7,048 nt of DNA from Paracoccaceae bacterium (GTDB lineage Bacteria; Pseudomonadota; Alphaproteobacteria; Rhodobacterales; Rhodobacteraceae), in NCBI GenBank assembly GCA_003511785.1, contig DOIS01000350.1:1-7048 (forward strand), given 5' to 3'. Both the position numbers and the translations under genes were made by a program. Positions 5,609 to 7,048 of the stretch are shown in pieces. Position 1 is the first letter of the stretch; each line of letters begins with the position of its first letter. The notes under the pieces are model-generated. The model made no database searches and had not been told where the DNA came from. It saw nothing but the letters and a program-made list of their open reading frames with translations.

Positions 5609-6303
5609 GCGCGCCCGACGACCCCCGCGCGGTCATGCTGTTCGCGGCCGGGTTCGGCACCCGAATGGGCGCGTTGACCGCTGACCGACCCAAGCCACTG
5701 ATCGAGATCAGTGGAAGGGCTATGCTCGACCGCGCCCTGGACCTGGCCCGCGCCGTGGCGCCCGACCGCATCGTGGTGAACACGCACTACAAGGCGGGCA
5801 TGATCGCCGATCACCTGGCCGGCCAAGAGGTCGCTCTCTCTCCCGAGACCCCCGACATTCTCGACACCGGCGGCGGTCTGCGCGCGGCCCTGCCACTTCT
5901 GGGCACGGCGCCGGTCTATACGCTGAACCCGGACGCGATCTGGGCCGGGCCGAACCCGCTGGCTCTCTTGCGCGACGCCTGGCGGCCCGACGAAATGGAC
6001 GCTTTGCTTCTATGCCTGCCGCCCGAGCGCGCGCATGGGCGCAGCGGCCCCGACGATTTCACAGCAGACGCGCGCGGTCGGATCGCGCGCGGGCCCGGCC
6101 TGGTCTATGGCGGCGCGCAGATCATCCGCACCGAGGCACTGGCCGAAATTCCCGAGCGTGCCTTTTCCCTCAACCGTCTCTGGGATGCGATGATCGCGCA
6201 AGGCCGCGCCCATGCGCTGACCTATCCCGGCCAGTGGTGCGACGTGGGTCATCCCGGCGGCATCGCTCTGGCCGAAAACCTGCTGGAGCGCGCCGATGTT
6301 TGA
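5605..6303 (+). CDS. murU: N-acetylmuramate-1-phosphate uridylyltransferase MurU
   Basis: This nucleotidyltransferase makes UDP-MurNAc from MurNAc-1-phosphate and UTP, the step after AmgK in cell-wall recycling. The 232-residue protein has the sugar-nucleotidyltransferase signature AAGFGTRM (14-21) with the downstream RPKPL (K30). It also has the LDTGGGL substrate loop (86-92), D110 in LNPDAIW as probable Mg2+ ligand, and the conserved C-terminal WCDVGHPGGI (211-220). Length matches the single-domain MurU type without the hexapeptide acetyltransferase domain of GlmU. Its ATG overlaps the amgK stop (ATGA), and its own end overlaps addB by 8 bases, which implies translational coupling. A generic glucose-1-phosphate-type transferase is the alternative, made unlikely by the amgK partner. 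Confidence 0.9.
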   Translation: MSAPDDPRAVMLFAAGFGTRMGALTADRPKPLIEISGRAMLDRALDLARAVAPDRIVVNTHYKAGMIADHLAGQEVALSPETPDILDTGGGLRAALPLLGTAPVYTLNPDAIWAGPNPLALLRDAWRPDEMDALLLCLPPERAHGRSGPDDFTADARGRIARGPGLVYGGAQIIRTEALAEIPERAFSLNRLWDAMIAQGRAHALTYPGQWCDVGHPGGIALAENLLERADV

Positions 6304-7048
6304 CCTCTCGCCCGATCCGCGCGTCTTCGCGCTGCCGCCGGGCGCCGATTTTCCCGCCGAGCTGATCGCCGGGCTGGAGGCCCGCCTGGCCGGCCAGCCG
6401 CCCGAGGCGCTGGCCCGGGTGCATCTCATCGTCAACACCCGCCGCATGGCCCGACGTATCCGCGATCTCTACGACGCAGGTCCGCCGCGCCTGTTGCCAC
6501 GGATTTCGCTGCTCACCGACCTTGGCGACAGCTGGGCGCTGGGCGCTTTGCCCTCAGCCGCACCGCCTTTGCGGCGGCGGCTGCAACTGGCCCAGCTGGT
6601 CGCCCGGCTGATCGAGGCACAGCCCGATCTCGCCGCCCGCGCCTCGACCTATGACCTTGCCGACAGTCTGGCCGAACTGATCGACGAGATGCAGGGCGAG
6701 GGCGTGTCGCATGAGGCGCTGTTGGACCTAGATGTCTCGGACCTGTCGGGACATTGGGCGCGGGCGCAGCAGTTCTTCACCATCATCGAGGACTTCCTGG
6801 CCGATCCCGACACGCTGGACGCCCAGGCCCGCCAGCGCCGAGTGGTCGAGCGGCTGATCGCGGACTGGGAGCGGGTGCCGCCCGAGGGGCCGGTGATCCT
6901 CGCGGGCTCGACCGGGTCACGGGGCACGACGCTGATGCTGATGCAGGCTGTGGCGCGGCTGCCCCAGGGGGCGCTGGTGTTGCCCGGCTTCGATTTCGAC
7001 TTGCCGGGCGAGGTCTGGGACGGGTTGGACCGGGCGCTGACCGGCGAG
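6296..7048 (+). CDS. addB: Double-strand break repair protein AddB, N-terminal part
   Basis: This open frame begins with an ATG inside the end of murU and runs without a stop to the right edge (251 codons seen; full alphaproteobacterial AddB proteins are roughly 1000 residues). AddB pairs with AddA in the helicase-nuclease that processes double-strand DNA ends for RecA-dependent repair. The visible part has the family opening (FALPPGADFP 11-20, LIVNTRRMARR 44-54, LLPRISLLTDLG 66-77), a helical middle, and the AGSTGSRGTT segment (203-212) followed by LPQGALVLPGFD (222-233). The glycine-rich segment sits where a P-loop might be but lacks the Walker A lysine. The C-terminal nuclease and iron-sulfur motifs lie outside the window. 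addA is expected downstream. Confidence 0.92.
   Translation, partial: MFDLSPDPRVFALPPGADFPAELIAGLEARLAGQPPEALARVHLIVNTRRMARRIRDLYDAGPPRLLPRISLLTDLGDSWALGALPSAAPPLRRRLQLAQLVARLIEAQPDLAARASTYDLADSLAELIDEMQGEGVSHEALLDLDVSDLSGHWARAQQFFTIIEDFLADPDTLDAQARQRRVVERLIADWERVPPEGPVILAGSTGSRGTTLMLMQAVARLPQGALVLPGFDFDLPGEVWDGLDRALTGE

Noticed and set aside
6499..6510. Possible frame break in addB
   Set aside because: Reading from 6296 gives an unbroken frame to 7048 with AddB motifs throughout. The gene is cut only by the window edge.
6905..6934. Walker A motif in AddB
   Set aside because: The glycine-rich AGSTGSRGTT lacks the essential lysine, so I do not claim ATP binding here. This appears normal for alphaproteobacterial AddB.
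1..7048. Novel mobile, defence or CRISPR system
   Set aside because: All coding space is taken by recognisable core genes. There are no spaced repeats, integrase or transposase motifs, or compositional shifts.

Overview
The window looks like chromosomal DNA from a GC-rich alphaproteobacterium, most likely Rhodobacterales / Roseobacter group. The evidence is a RegA that looks nearly identical to the Rhodobacter type, the divergent senC/regB arrangement, and the gene order regA-senC / regB-PAS protein-amgK-murU-addB. Coding is dense and codon use looks uniform. I see no mobile element, CRISPR array, rRNA or tRNA.

Layout. Positions 1-134 hold no gene I can support, only GC-rich stem-loops after regA. 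On the minus strand, senC (782-1411) reads toward regA (135-689). On the plus strand, regB (1499-2893) diverges from senC across an 87-base intergenic region. Next comes a 510-residue membrane-anchored multi-PAS protein without a kinase domain (2971-4503). It is followed by an overlapping set: amgK (4595-5608), murU (5605-6303) and addB (6296 to the right edge, incomplete).

How the genes work together. RegB/RegA is the global redox two-component system of photosynthetic and related alphaproteobacteria. SenC is the copper-binding SCO1-type protein tied to cytochrome oxidase assembly and to redox signalling. AmgK and MurU form the MurNAc salvage route to UDP-MurNAc. AddB is half of the AddAB double-strand-break repair nuclease/helicase.

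The most notable signal is a perfect TTAA-N7-TTAAC sequence, the full CtrA-box consensus, in the 77-base gap directly upstream of the PAS gene. The PAS protein has the architecture of DivL without its kinase module, and DivL acts on the CckA-ChpT-CtrA phosphorelay. Box and protein together suggest that CtrA may control one of its own upstream regulators, placed next to the RegBA redox system. A second observation is that tsaE, which I would expect just before amgK in this neighbourhood, is not there.
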